The translations under genes were made by a program, and so were the position numbers. From the NCBI RefSeq assembly GCF_024105655.1, contig NZ_JAAAMH010000001.1:1-64000 (forward strand): DNA of 64,000 bases, written 5' to 3'. This DNA is from Aliihoeflea sp. 40Bstr573 (GTDB taxonomy: Bacteria > Pseudomonadota > Alphaproteobacteria > Rhizobiales > Rhizobiaceae). Below, one piece after another: positions 17,055-26,249 of the stretch (its first letter is position 1; each line of letters starts with the position of its first letter). The notes beneath the pieces are model-generated. The model had not been told where the DNA came from. It searched no databases and saw nothing but the letters and a program-made list of their open reading frames with translations.

Positions 17055-18230
17055 TCAGCGTCCGATCATGTGACGCGCGATGATGACCCGCATGATCTCG
17101 TTCGTGCCTTCCAGGATCTGGTGCACACGCAGGTCGCGCACGATCTTCTCGACTCCGTAATCGTGCAGGTAGCCATATCCGCCATGGACCTGCAGCGCCT
17201 GGTTTGCGACGTCGAAGCAGGTGTCCGTGACGAAGCGTTTCGCCATCGCCGACCACTTGCCGGCGTCATGCGCCTTGCGATCGAGCTTTGAGGCTGCCGC
17301 ATAGAGCAGCATGCGCGAGGCACTCAACTCGGTTTCCATGTCGGCAAGTTTGAACTGCAGCGCCTGGAACTGGTCGAGAGTCTTCCCGAAGGCCTGCCGC
17401 TCGCCGGCATAGGCAAGCGCCTTGTCGAGCGCGGATTGCGCGCCGCCCAGCGAGCAGGCGGCAATGTTGAGCCGTCCGCCGTCGAGTCCGGCCATAGCGA
17501 TCTTGAAGCCCATGCCCTCGTCGGCAAGAAGGTTTTCGGCCGGTACCTTGCAGTCGTCGAAGATGACCTGACGGGTCGGCTGCATGTGCCAGCCCATCTT
17601 GTTTTCACTTGCGCCGAAGGAAAGGCCGGGCGCATCCTTGGGGATGACCAGCGTCGAGACGCCCTTCGGCCCGTCTTCGCCGGTACGCACCATGGCGACG
17701 TAAACGTCCGATTCGCCGGCACCGGAGATGAACTGCTTGGCGCCGTTGACGATATAGTCGCTGCCATTGCCGCCCGAGCGCGTTGCGCGCGTTTTCAGAG
17801 CGGCCGCGTCCGATCCCGCGCCCGGTTCGGTCAGGCAATAGCTCGCGATCCATTCGAGCGAGGTCAGCTTCGGCAGGAAGCGCTGGCGCTGGGCCTGATC
17901 GCCGAACCTGTCGATCATCCATGTCGCCATGTTGTGGATCGAGATGAAGGACGAGAAGGCGGGGCAGGCGGCGGCCAGTGCCTCGAAGATCAGGACCGCG
18001 TCGAGCCGTCCGAGCCCCGACCCGCCGACATCCTCGCCAATGTAAATACCGCCGAAGCCGAGCGGACCCGTCTCACGGATGACGTTTGCCGGGAAATGCC
18101 GCTCGCGATCCCAGTCGAGCGCATAGGGCGCGACGCGCTCGGCGGCAAAGCCCGCCGTCATTTCCTGAATGGCGCGCTGGTCCTCGTTGAGTTCGAACTG
18201 GCTGGCCGTGGCGTCGGTCGCGGCGTCCAT
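17055..18230 (-). CDS. Acyl-CoA dehydrogenase, probable isobutyryl-CoA dehydrogenase
   Basis: A 391-residue FAD enzyme of the acyl-CoA dehydrogenase family. The N-terminal helical domain begins FELNEDQRAIQEM. CLTEPGAGSDA is the flavin/substrate loop, and the C-terminal QILEGTNEIMRVIIAR carries the usual catalytic-region signature. Pairing with mmsB points to isobutyryl-CoA to methacrylyl-CoA in valine breakdown, although a short/branched-chain enzyme of other specificity is possible. The start is ATG at 18230 with GGGAGG upstream. Confidence 0.88.
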   Translation of the reverse strand: MDAATDATASQFELNEDQRAIQEMTAGFAAERVAPYALDWDRERHFPANVIRETGPLGFGGIYIGEDVGGSGLGRLDAVLIFEALAAACPAFSSFISIHNMATWMIDRFGDQAQRQRFLPKLTSLEWIASYCLTEPGAGSDAAALKTRATRSGGNGSDYIVNGAKQFISGAGESDVYVAMVRTGEDGPKGVSTLVIPKDAPGLSFGASENKMGWHMQPTRQVIFDDCKVPAENLLADEGMGFKIAMAGLDGGRLNIAACSLGGAQSALDKALAYAGERQAFGKTLDQFQALQFKLADMETELSASRMLLYAAASKLDRKAHDAGKWSAMAKRFVTDTCFDVANQALQVHGGYGYLHDYGVEKIVRDLRVHQILEGTNEIMRVIIARHMIGR

Positions 18231-18373
18231 GCCGACCTCCCTGTCGCGATGGATTTTCCTCGCCGGGCAATCTAGACCATTGGCCGGCGCGCGCAACGTG
18301 AAGCCTGTGCGCCAGGCGACAAGGGGATGTGCATGGCTTCGAGTCTGTCGGTTCCGGGCCATTGGTGCTCCTT

Positions 18374-19837
18374 ATGACCAGCTCCATTATGCTCCAGGGC
18401 ACAGGCTCTGATGTCGGCAAGACGCTGCTTGTCGCGGGCCTCTGCCGTGCGGCGCTGCATCGTGGTCTGCGCGTGCGACCGTTCAAGCCGCAGAACATGT
18501 CGAACAACGCCGCGATCGCCATCGGCCTCGACGGCTCACCTGGCGAGATCGGCCGCGCGCAATGGCTGCAAGCGCGCGCCTGCAAGGTCGCGCCAAGCGT
18601 CGACATGAACCCCGTCCTGCTCAAGCCGCAAAGCGACGTCGGCGCGCAGATCGTCATCCATGGTCGCATGGCCGGCGAGGCCGCGGCGCGCAATTTCGGC
18701 GCGCAGAAAAACCGATTGATGGCGGCAGTGATGCAGTCCTGGCATCGGCTTCGCGAAGACGCCGATCTCGTCATCGTCGAAGGCGCGGGTTCGCCGGCCG
18801 AGATCAATCTGCGCGATCGCGACATCGCCAATATGGGCTTTGCGACCGCCGCGAACGTCCCGGTCGTCCTTGTCGGCGATATCGACCGTGGCGGCGTCAT
18901 CGCCTCGATCGCCGGTACCCATCTGATCCTGCCCCGGGAAGACCGGCGGATGATCGCCGGTTTTATCGTCAACAAGTTCCGCGGCGAGCTTTCGCTCTTC
19001 GACGATGGCCTTGCCGCCATCGAGCGCTTCACCGGCTGGCGCTCCTTCGGCGTCGTGCCCTGGCTGAAGGAGGCGGCGACCCTGCCGGCGGAAGACGCGG
19101 TCGTGCTCGACCGCGCCTCGCGCGGCGGCAAAGGCAGGCTGACGATTGCGGTGCCGATGCTCTCGCGCATCGCCAATTTCGACGATCTCGACCCGTTGCG
19201 CGCCGAGCCCGACGTGGACGTCGTCTTCGTGCGGCCCGGCCGTGCGATCCCGCCGGTCGACATCGTCTTTCTGCCGGGCTCCAAATCGACCATCGCCGAT
19301 CTCGCCTTCCTGCGTGCGCAGGGCTGGGACCGCGACATCGTCCGTCATCATGCCGCGGGCGGCACCGTGATCGGCTTGTGCGGTGGCTTCCAGATGCTCG
19401 GCCGCCGCGTCACCGACCCTGATGGGACGGAGGGTCTGGAGCGAGATGCGCCCGGCCTCGGCTTGCTCGACGTCGAAACCGCGCTCGAACCGCAAAAGAC
19501 CCTGCGCGAGGCGAACGCCCTCTCAGTCCGCCACGGCGTCGCAACGTCAGGCTACGAAATCCATCTCGGCCGCACCAGCGGGCCGGATTGCGCGCGTCCG
19601 GTGTTCCGGATCGACGGCTTGCCGGACGGAGCATGCTCGGCGGACGGCCGGATCTGGGGCACATATTTGCACGGGCTCTTCACCGGCGATGCCTTCCGCC
19701 GCCGCTTCCTTGCAGAGCATGGCATCGAGGCCGCGCCGCTCGGATTCGAACGGCGGATCGACGACGCGCTTGACGCAATCGCCGAGGCCCTCGAAACCCA
19801 TCTCGACTGCGACGGCCTATTCGCCGCCGCGCGCTGA
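18374..19837 (+). CDS. cobQ: Cobyric acid synthase
   Basis: A 487-residue amidotransferase that amidates four side chains of adenosylcobyrinic acid diamide in B12 synthesis. The N-terminal P-loop-like GTGSDVGKT binds ATP. KPQNMSNNAA and EGAGSPAEINLRDRDIANM are CobQ signatures. The C-terminal glutaminase triad is visible as GLCGGFQMLG (Cys) and YLHGLF (His). ATG at 18374 was preferred; ATG at 18329 would add 15 residues unlike the family start. No other cob gene is adjacent, so it is an orphan copy here. I see no cobalamin riboswitch upstream. Confidence 0.93.
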   Translation: MTSSIMLQGTGSDVGKTLLVAGLCRAALHRGLRVRPFKPQNMSNNAAIAIGLDGSPGEIGRAQWLQARACKVAPSVDMNPVLLKPQSDVGAQIVIHGRMAGEAAARNFGAQKNRLMAAVMQSWHRLREDADLVIVEGAGSPAEINLRDRDIANMGFATAANVPVVLVGDIDRGGVIASIAGTHLILPREDRRMIAGFIVNKFRGELSLFDDGLAAIERFTGWRSFGVVPWLKEAATLPAEDAVVLDRASRGGKGRLTIAVPMLSRIANFDDLDPLRAEPDVDVVFVRPGRAIPPVDIVFLPGSKSTIADLAFLRAQGWDRDIVRHHAAGGTVIGLCGGFQMLGRRVTDPDGTEGLERDAPGLGLLDVETALEPQKTLREANALSVRHGVATSGYEIHLGRTSGPDCARPVFRIDGLPDGACSADGRIWGTYLHGLFTGDAFRRRFLAEHGIEAAPLGFERRIDDALDAIAEALETHLDCDGLFAAAR

Positions 19838-19840
19838 TCG

Positions 19841-20236
19841 TCAGCCGTTCTCTTTGAACCAGTTGACGATGGCCGGCATGTTGCGCTCGAAGCCGCCGGG
19901 AATGAAGAAGTTGAGCAGACCCGCGCGCGCGTCCGTCCGGTTCTCGAAATCATGGATCGTGCCGGCTGGAATGCGCAGGAAATCGCCCGGCCCAATATCG
20001 TGCCATTCCTCGCCGACGAGTACAGCCATCACTCCGCCGATCCCGTAGAACACCTCGTCATTCGCGTCATGGCTATGCGCACCCGGTCCGGTTGTCCTTG
20101 GGTCCAGCCACCATTCGGAGACGCTGTAGGCCTCCTTCGTCTCGGCCTCGTCGGCCTTGAAGATCGCGCGCATGCCCGGCATCTCATAGCTGCGGCCGGC
20201 GCCGGCTGTGAGCTTGATGACTTGCGGCTTCATCAT
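19841..20236 (-). CDS. Cupin-domain protein
   Basis: A 131-residue single-cupin beta-barrel. The first cupin motif reads GPGAHSHDANDEVFYGIGG (two His and a Glu, metal-site candidates), and the second reads PGDFLRIPAGTIHDFEN. No enzymatic clue is present; it could be a small metalloenzyme or binding protein. Two adjacent ATGs (20236, 20233) are both usable. It converges on cobQ with a 3-bp gap. Confidence 0.8.
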   Translation of the reverse strand: MMKPQVIKLTAGAGRSYEMPGMRAIFKADEAETKEAYSVSEWWLDPRTTGPGAHSHDANDEVFYGIGGVMAVLVGEEWHDIGPGDFLRIPAGTIHDFENRTDARAGLLNFFIPGGFERNMPAIVNWFKENG

Positions 20237-20437
20237 GATGTCCAACCCGCCCTCCATCGTCGGTGAAGGATAGCGCCGGACATAGCCGGCCAGAAGGCTT
20301 CGCTGCAATCGAGGCCAACATTTCCGGGCACCGACCGCAAGACTGCCGTCACCGCAAGCATAAATCCTTCGTAAGCATAATTCGGCTAGGATTAGCAAAA
20401 CGCGCAACTTGCATCGAGCGCGTATCGGAGTTGAAGC

Positions 20438-20797
20438 GTGGTCGAATCAGAACAGGACTTGCGGATGCCGGCCGAAATGCTGCTCGTCCTCGCCATCGTC
20501 CTGCGCGAAGGCGATCGACTGGACCAGTTCGACCTCCTTTGCGAACGTGTTTACGACTGGCTGGGCCTCCCCTCTGGGGAACGCGAATTATTGGCTGCCG
20601 AGCTGGCCCGCTATCATGCAGGAGTGAGCACGTCGGCAAGCATCCTCGCCCTGCGCGCACTGGCGCAAGAACAGCGCCGTCTGGTAGCCGAACAGGTGCT
20701 TGACTTCGCCGTGACGGACACGCTGCTCAGCCAGCATCAAAAGCGGCTCGGCATCCGCGTTCGCGACATTCTGGCCGTCGACGATCCAACCAGCTAG
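20438..20797 (+). CDS. Hypothetical protein (119 residues)
   Basis: Starts at GTG (20438) with GGAG upstream. The protein is acidic and mostly helical (MLLVLAIVLREGDRLDQFDL ... LAQEQRRLVAEQVLDFAVTD), with no signal peptide and no recognised domain. Its TAG stop shares the CTAG at 20794-20797 with the stop of the convergent ABC ATPase gene. Similar length and helicity occur in TerB-like proteins, but I see no TerB motif. Confidence 0.55.
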   Translation: MVESEQDLRMPAEMLLVLAIVLREGDRLDQFDLLCERVYDWLGLPSGERELLAAELARYHAGVSTSASILALRALAQEQRRLVAEQVLDFAVTDTLLSQHQKRLGIRVRDILAVDDPTS

Positions 20798-22605
20798 ATG
20801 CTTGCCGCCGCGCGCCGCCGCGCAAGCGCGCGGTCGAGATCGGGCGAGGCAGCGACGAGCATCCTGCCCGCCTCCGATTGCGGACCGTCGAGCACTGCTG
20901 CGGTATCGCCGCGCTCCACGATCTCGCCCTCGTGCATCACCATCACCTGATCGGTGATCGCCCGCGCGACCATCAGATCGTGCGTGATGAAGAGATAGGC
21001 GACGCCGAGCCGCTGGTTGAGGTCGGCAAACAGGTCGAGCACCTGCGCCCGGATCGACACGTCCAGAGCCGATACCGGTTCGTCCGCGACGATCAGCTTC
21101 GGACGCGTGATCAGCGCCCGCGCGATCGACAGTCGCTGCCGCTGGCCGCCCGAAAATTCGTGCGGATACTTGTCCATATCCGCCGTCGATAGCCCAACCT
21201 CGGCAAGCGCCTGCGCCACCATCTGGCGCTTTTCGTTCCGGGAGGGCTGGAGTTCGAGAAGATGCAGAGGCTCCGCAACCAGGCGCTCAACCTTGTGGCG
21301 CGGATTGAACGAGCCGTAGGGGTCCTGGAAGACCACCTGCATGTTCCGCCGCGAGGGCCGCAGCTCCGCCTCGCTCTTCGTGGTCAGTTCCTCGCCGGCA
21401 AACCGGATCGAACCCGAGCTAGGCCGATCGAGCGCGAGGATCATGCGGGCGAGGGTGGACTTCCCGCATCCCGACCGCCCCACAAGCGCCATCGACTGGC
21501 CCTCATGAAGGGCGAACGACACACCTCTAACCGCGCGAAATGGCTCGGGCTTGGAAAAGAACGATCGCCTGCGTCCCGCATAGTCGCGGGTGACGTGTTC
21601 CAGGACAAGAAGGGGGCCGGTCTGCGCGTTGCGAGATGATTGGGCCGCATCGCGTTGGGACGGTGCGCCCCCACCCCGTGCCCCTCCCCACGAGGGGGAG
21701 GGAGACGTCGAAGCCGAGCTCTTCCCGATGAGTTTTCCGCCTGGCACCGAGGAACCAGAACCGGTCGCGGCATCCGCGTCTCCCTCCCCCTTGTCGGGAG
21801 GGGAGAGGGGTGGGGGTACGAAGCGCGGGGTCCTCGCCGGCACATGCATCGAAGCCTCGGCGAGCTGGCGCGTATACGGATGCTTCTTCTCGGTCAAAAT
21901 GCGCGCTGTCTCGCCCGTATCCATCACCTCGCCATGGCGCATGATCGTGACGCGATCGGCCATGTCGGCGACCACGGCCAGATCGTGCGAGATGAGCAGA
22001 AGCCCCATCTTCCGCTCGTCGACGAGGTCGCGCAGAAGGTCGAGAATCTGCGCCTGCAGCACCACGTCGAGCGCAGTTGTCGGCTCGTCGGCGACGAGCA
22101 GCTTCGGCTGCAGCGCGCATGCGATGGCGATCACGACGCGCTGGCGCTGGCCGCCGGACAGTTCATGCGGATAGCGCGACAGCGGGAACTTGGCCTCCGG
22201 CAGGCCGACACGGTCGAGCATCGTGCGGGCGCGGTTCTCCGCATCCTTGCGGTTCGCGCCGGTGTGCCAGCGAATGCCCTCGGCCACCTGTTCACCGATG
22301 GTCTTGACCGGGTTCAGCGCCGTCATAGGTTCCTGGAAGACCATGCCGATGTCATCGCCGCGCAACTTGTTCATCGCCGCTTCCGGCGCGTTCAGGATGT
22401 CGATGCCGTCGAACGTCACGCGCCCGCTGGTACGCGCGAGTTCGGGTAGGAGGCGCATCAGCGTCAGAGCCGTCATTGATTTGCCGGAGCCGGATTCGCC
22501 GACCAGACCCAGCACCTCGCCCTGGTCAATATGCAGATCGACGCCCCTCAGGACCTCGAAATTGCCGATCGAGAGCCGCAGCTTTTCGATTTCGAGCAGG
22601 CTCAT
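20794..22605 (-). CDS. Dipeptide/oligopeptide ABC transporter, fused double ATPase
   Basis: A 603-residue protein with two ABC domains in one chain (DppD- and DppF-like). Domain 1 has Walker A GESGSGKS (about residue 36), signature LSGGQRQRV and Walker B LLVADEP. Domain 2 has Walker A GRSGCGKS, signature FSGGQRQRL and Walker B LIVADEP. It powers peptide uptake with the two permeases. The start overlaps the dppC-like stop by 4 bases (ATGA). The linker between domains (about residues 260-315) is Pro/Gly/Ser-rich and is encoded by a palindromic repeat at 21668-21818 read in frame; the same repeat is intergenic elsewhere. Confidence 0.92.
   Translation of the reverse strand: MSLLEIEKLRLSIGNFEVLRGVDLHIDQGEVLGLVGESGSGKSMTALTLMRLLPELARTSGRVTFDGIDILNAPEAAMNKLRGDDIGMVFQEPMTALNPVKTIGEQVAEGIRWHTGANRKDAENRARTMLDRVGLPEAKFPLSRYPHELSGGQRQRVVIAIACALQPKLLVADEPTTALDVVLQAQILDLLRDLVDERKMGLLLISHDLAVVADMADRVTIMRHGEVMDTGETARILTEKKHPYTRQLAEASMHVPARTPRFVPPPLSPPDKGEGDADAATGSGSSVPGGKLIGKSSASTSPSPSWGGARGGGAPSQRDAAQSSRNAQTGPLLVLEHVTRDYAGRRRSFFSKPEPFRAVRGVSFALHEGQSMALVGRSGCGKSTLARMILALDRPSSGSIRFAGEELTTKSEAELRPSRRNMQVVFQDPYGSFNPRHKVERLVAEPLHLLELQPSRNEKRQMVAQALAEVGLSTADMDKYPHEFSGGQRQRLSIARALITRPKLIVADEPVSALDVSIRAQVLDLFADLNQRLGVAYLFITHDLMVARAITDQVMVMHEGEIVERGDTAAVLDGPQSEAGRMLVAASPDLDRALARRRAAASI
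21668..21818. repeat. Double-hairpin palindromic repeat, copy A, inside the ABC ATPase gene
   Basis: About 151 bp. The left arm (21668-21708) begins CCCCCACCCCGTGCCCC and the right arm (21778-21818) ends AGGGGTGGGGG. By hand alignment about 35 of 41 positions of the two arms are complementary. Each arm also holds its own hairpin, for example CCCTCCCC-ACGA-GGGGGAGGG. It adds about 50 codons without stops between the two ATPase domains. Confidence 0.85.
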
Positions 22606-23474
22606 CGCTGGCGCCTTAGTCGCGGGTCGAGCAGGTCGCGCAGCCCGTCTCCGAGAAGGTTGAGGCCGAGAACCGTGATGACGATCGCAAGGCCCGGGAA
22701 GATGGCCAGGTGCGGCGCGACCATCATGCGGGTCTGGGCGTCGAATAGCATGCGCCCCCAACTCGTCATCGGCGGCTGCGCGCCGAGGCCGAGATAGGAA
22801 AGCCCCGCCTCGGCGAGGATGCCGAGCGCGAACTGGATCGTGCCCTGGACGAGCAGAATCGAGGCGATGTTGGGCAGTATGTGCTGGATGGTGATGAGCG
22901 TCGCCGACTTGCCGGAGGCACGGGCGGCGAGCACATATTCGCGCGGCCACAGCGCCATCGCGCCGGCGCGGGCCACGCGCGCGAAGACGGGAATGTTGAA
23001 GATGCCGATGGCGACGATGGCGTTGACGGCGCCCGGCCCGAAGATCGCTGTGATCATGATCGCCGAAAGGAGGGCAGGGAAGGCGAAGACCACGTCGTTG
23101 AAGCGCATCAGCGCCTCGTCGATCCAGCCGCCGCGCGCGGCCGCCCAGCAACCGAGCGGTACGCCGATCCCCATGCCGATTCCGACTGCGACGAGCGCGA
23201 CGGCGATCGAGTTGCGGGCACCCATCATGATCAAGGAGAGGATGTCGCGCCCGAAATGGTCGGTACCGAACCAGTGCTGCGCCGAGATCGGCTGCATACG
23301 GTTCGCAACCGTCAAATTGATGACGTCGTGCGGTGTCCACACAAAGGAGACCAGCGCCATCAGTGCGATCAGCGCGGTAATGACGAACCCGGCGACGAAG
23401 GAGACGTTGGAGAACGCCGCGCGGGCGAACTGCCCGACGCCCTCCACCGGCGGTGAGGTCGGCTCGGCGCTCAT
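22602..23474 (-). CDS. Dipeptide-type ABC transporter permease, DppC-like
   Basis: A 290-residue inner-membrane permease with an N-terminal helix (FVAGFVITALIALMALVSF) and the BPD_transp_1 core. HWFGTDHFGRDILSLIMMGA is a DppC/OppC signature, and the EAA loop appears around YVLAARASGKSATLITIQHI. The start ATG at 23474 overlaps the DppB-like stop by 4 bases, and its stop overlaps the ATPase start by 4 bases, so translation is coupled through the operon. Confidence 0.92.
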   Translation of the reverse strand: MSAEPTSPPVEGVGQFARAAFSNVSFVAGFVITALIALMALVSFVWTPHDVINLTVANRMQPISAQHWFGTDHFGRDILSLIMMGARNSIAVALVAVGIGMGIGVPLGCWAAARGGWIDEALMRFNDVVFAFPALLSAIMITAIFGPGAVNAIVAIGIFNIPVFARVARAGAMALWPREYVLAARASGKSATLITIQHILPNIASILLVQGTIQFALGILAEAGLSYLGLGAQPPMTSWGRMLFDAQTRMMVAPHLAIFPGLAIVITVLGLNLLGDGLRDLLDPRLRRQR

Positions 23475-24418
23475 GCGCGTGCCCTCAATCGCGGATCGAC
23501 CATCGCGTAGGCGATGTCGACCAGAATGTTGACGAGGACGACGCTTGCAACGAGGAGCATCACCACGCCTTCGACGACGATCAGGTCGCGCTGCGTGATC
23601 GCCTGGAAGACGAGCCGCCCCAGCCCGGGCAGGTAAAAAACGTTCTCGATAATGATCGTCCCGGCGAGAAGAAAGGCAAATTGCAGCCCGAGGATGGTCA
23701 GCACTGGGATCATTGCGTTGCGCAGCGCATGCCGCCAAAGCACATAACGGCGCGGCATGCCTTTGGCGCGCGCGGTGCGGATGTAGTCTTCGCCGAGAAC
23801 TTCGAGCATCGCCGAGCGGGTGACGCGCGCAAGAATCGCCGCCTGCGGCAGTGCAAGCGCGATCGAAGGGAGGATCAGCGCCTTGACGCCCGGCCAGATG
23901 CCGCCCGCCCAGCCGGGAAATCCACCGGCCGGAACGAGGCGCAGCCACACGGCGAAGACGTAGATCAAGAGAAGTGCAAACCAGAAATTCGGGATGGCGA
24001 CGCCGATCTGCGCGGTGCCCATCGAGACCGTATCGCCAAGCCTGCCGCGCCGCGCTGCAGCGAAGATACCGACCGGAATGGCGATGACGGTAGACAACAC
24101 CAGCGAAATCACCGCCAGCGGCAAGGACACGATGGCCCGCTCGGCGATCAGTTCGATCACGGGCGAGCGGTAGGTGTAGGAATTGCCGAAGTCGCCGACC
24201 GCCATGCCGGCGATCCAGTTCGCGTAGCGCTCCACAAGCGGCACGTTGAGGCCCATCTGCTCGCGCAGCGTGGCCAGCGCTTCAGGCGCGGCGTTCATCC
24301 CCAGCATGATACGCGCGGGATCACCCGGCAGGATTTCCATGATGGAGAAAACCACGATCGACGCGACGAGAAGCGTCAGGACGCCGATTGCGATGCGCTT
24401 GGTGAGGAAGAGGGTCAT
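23471..24418 (-). CDS. Dipeptide-type ABC transporter permease, DppB-like
   Basis: A 315-residue inner-membrane permease. The N-terminus MTLFLTKRIAIGVLTLLVAS begins the first helix. GDPARIMLG and GLNVPLVERYANW are typical DppB features, and the EAA loop is near YIRTARAKGMPRRYVLWRHA. ATG at 24418 was preferred over upstream starts because upstream sequence belongs to repeat copy B. It pairs with the DppC-like permease and follows the binding-protein gene. Confidence 0.92.
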   Translation of the reverse strand: MTLFLTKRIAIGVLTLLVASIVVFSIMEILPGDPARIMLGMNAAPEALATLREQMGLNVPLVERYANWIAGMAVGDFGNSYTYRSPVIELIAERAIVSLPLAVISLVLSTVIAIPVGIFAAARRGRLGDTVSMGTAQIGVAIPNFWFALLLIYVFAVWLRLVPAGGFPGWAGGIWPGVKALILPSIALALPQAAILARVTRSAMLEVLGEDYIRTARAKGMPRRYVLWRHALRNAMIPVLTILGLQFAFLLAGTIIIENVFYLPGLGRLVFQAITQRDLIVVEGVVMLLVASVVLVNILVDIAYAMVDPRLRARA

Positions 24419-24472
24419 TGCTTCTGCGCACAGCACCGGTTTCGGCGATGGTTCTCGTCCTTCGACGGTGAA

Positions 24473-24612
24473 CCCCCACCCATTGTCCCTACCCACGAGG
24501 GGGAGGGAGCCGCCCGCGCCGCACCGCACCCTGTCGCGTGGCGGAACGATGACGGCATGAACGCGCCGTCGAGGTCTCCCTCCCCCTTGTGGGGAGGGCT
24601 GAGCGGTGGAGG
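24473..24612. repeat. Double-hairpin palindromic repeat, copy B, intergenic
   Basis: About 140 bp between the binding-protein gene and the first permease gene. The left arm begins CCCCCACCCATTGTCCC and contains CACGAGGGGGAGGGAG. The right arm contains TCTCCCTCCCCCTTGTGGGG and ends GCGGTGGAGG. Same family as copies A and C. Confidence 0.83.
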
Positions 24613-24644
24613 TTCAAGCGCGAACACGATGCAGGCTGGCCACG

Positions 24645-26123
24645 TTACTCCGCCCACCGCACCTCGGTCAGATCCGTCGACTGGATCGGCGCGTTTTCCC
24701 ACATGCCTTCGAGTTTGGCGTCCCAGACGCCGATCTTCGGCAACTGGAAAAGGAAACCCACCGGAACGTCCTCGGCCAGAATCCGCTGCGCCTGGCCGTA
24801 AAGTTCATTGCGCTTTTCTTCGTCCGACGTCGCGTCGAGTTCGGCGATGACCGCGTTGAACTCGTCGTTGTGGTAGTCGAAATAGTAGTCCGGCCGCGAA
24901 TAGATATCGATGTCGTTCGGTTCGGTGTGAGAGATCACCGTAAAGTCGTAGTCTTTCTCGGTGAAGACCTGGCTCAGCCAGTCTGCCCATTCCACCGGGA
25001 TGATCTCCAGCTCGATACCGACCTGGCGCAGCTGCGAGGCGATAACCTGTCCGCCTTCGCGCGCATAGGGCGGCGGCGGCAGCTTCAGCGTCGCCGAGAT
25101 GCCATCGGCAAATCCAGCATCGGCGAGGAGTTGCTTCGCCTTCTCGGGATCATACGGATAGGTATCGGTCAGGTCGATATAGGCCGCGTTGGCGGGCGAG
25201 AAGTGCGAGCCGATCGGCGTGCCGAGGCCCGAGCCGTTTCCGGCGATGATCTCCTCACGGTTTAGCGCGTGGGCGATGGCCTGTCGCACTTCGAGCTTGT
25301 CGAACGGCTCCCTGCCATTGTTGATCGAAAGCAGCGTCTCGCCCTCGGTCGAGCCGATCACGACCTCGAAGCGCGGGTCGGACTGGATCTGCGACAGCGC
25401 GTCGCCGGCCGGCATATTGGGGAAGGCATGGACGTTGCCCGAAAGCAGCGCCGGAATGGCTGCCGCGGCATCGGGCACGATGCGGAATTCGGCGCGTTCG
25501 AGCGCCGCCGGCTCACCCCAATAGTCCGGGTTCTTGACGAGGACGACGGACGAACCCTTGGCCCAGTTGTCGAACTTGAACGGGCCGGTGCCCACCGGTG
25601 TCTCCATGTTGCCGGCGGCCGATGCCTCCGAGACGATCACCGCGTCGCCCCAGCCCATATTGTAGAGGAATGACCCTTGCGGACGCGACAGCTTGACGGT
25701 CACGGTCGTCGGGTCGGTCGCCTCCACGCTTTCAATTGCGGCAAAAAGGCCCTTTTGCGCGTTGGTCGAATCTTTGGCACGAGCGCGGTCGAGCGAGAAC
25801 TTCACGTCGGCCGAGGAAAACTCGGCGCCGTCATGGAATTTCACCCCTTCATGAAGCTTGAACGTGTAGGTCAGGCCATCTTCGGAAACTTCCCAGCTTT
25901 CCGCCAGCGCCGGCAGAACTTCGCCCGTTGGTCCGATCTTGGTCAGCCCCTCGAAGAGGTTGGCATAGACGATCTCGTCGATCGCGGCGGCCGCGCCTGC
26001 GGTGGGGTCGAGATGCGGCGGTTCGAGCACGACGCCGATCACGACATCGGCGCGCTGCGCGAAGGCGGTGCCGGACGCGAGCGCGATGGCTGCAGCGGTG
26101 AGCACAGGAACGATGATTTTCAT
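24645..26123 (-). CDS. Extracellular solute-binding protein family 5 (peptide type)
   Basis: A 492-residue periplasmic binding protein of the SBP_bac_5/DppA class. Signal peptide MKIIVPVLTAAAIALASG ending TAFAQ is clear. Core features include LFEGLTKIGPTGEVLPALAE and the family signature YTFKLHEGVKFHDGAEFSSADVKFSL (split here by position 100). The ligand is probably a dipeptide, oligopeptide or related compound. It leads the transporter operon, with repeat copy B between it and the permeases. An M20 peptidase gene lies upstream on the same strand. Confidence 0.92.
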   Translation of the reverse strand: MKIIVPVLTAAAIALASGTAFAQRADVVIGVVLEPPHLDPTAGAAAAIDEIVYANLFEGLTKIGPTGEVLPALAESWEVSEDGLTYTFKLHEGVKFHDGAEFSSADVKFSLDRARAKDSTNAQKGLFAAIESVEATDPTTVTVKLSRPQGSFLYNMGWGDAVIVSEASAAGNMETPVGTGPFKFDNWAKGSSVVLVKNPDYWGEPAALERAEFRIVPDAAAAIPALLSGNVHAFPNMPAGDALSQIQSDPRFEVVIGSTEGETLLSINNGREPFDKLEVRQAIAHALNREEIIAGNGSGLGTPIGSHFSPANAAYIDLTDTYPYDPEKAKQLLADAGFADGISATLKLPPPPYAREGGQVIASQLRQVGIELEIIPVEWADWLSQVFTEKDYDFTVISHTEPNDIDIYSRPDYYFDYHNDEFNAVIAELDATSDEEKRNELYGQAQRILAEDVPVGFLFQLPKIGVWDAKLEGMWENAPIQSTDLTEVRWAE

Positions 26124-26249
26124 GTCAGGCAGGCTCCCAGGGAACGGACGTGGCTGGCCGGATTGAAGCGCGAAAACAGGGCGGAGTAAATCGCGATTGT
26201 GCTCTGCGAACCCGTTGCGTTGAAAAGTTCATGTGCGGCTTGAGTGGTT

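Noticed and set aside
18231-18373. Cobalamin riboswitch upstream of cobQ
   Set aside because: I looked for a B12-box-like core and paired arms and saw none; the gap is also short.
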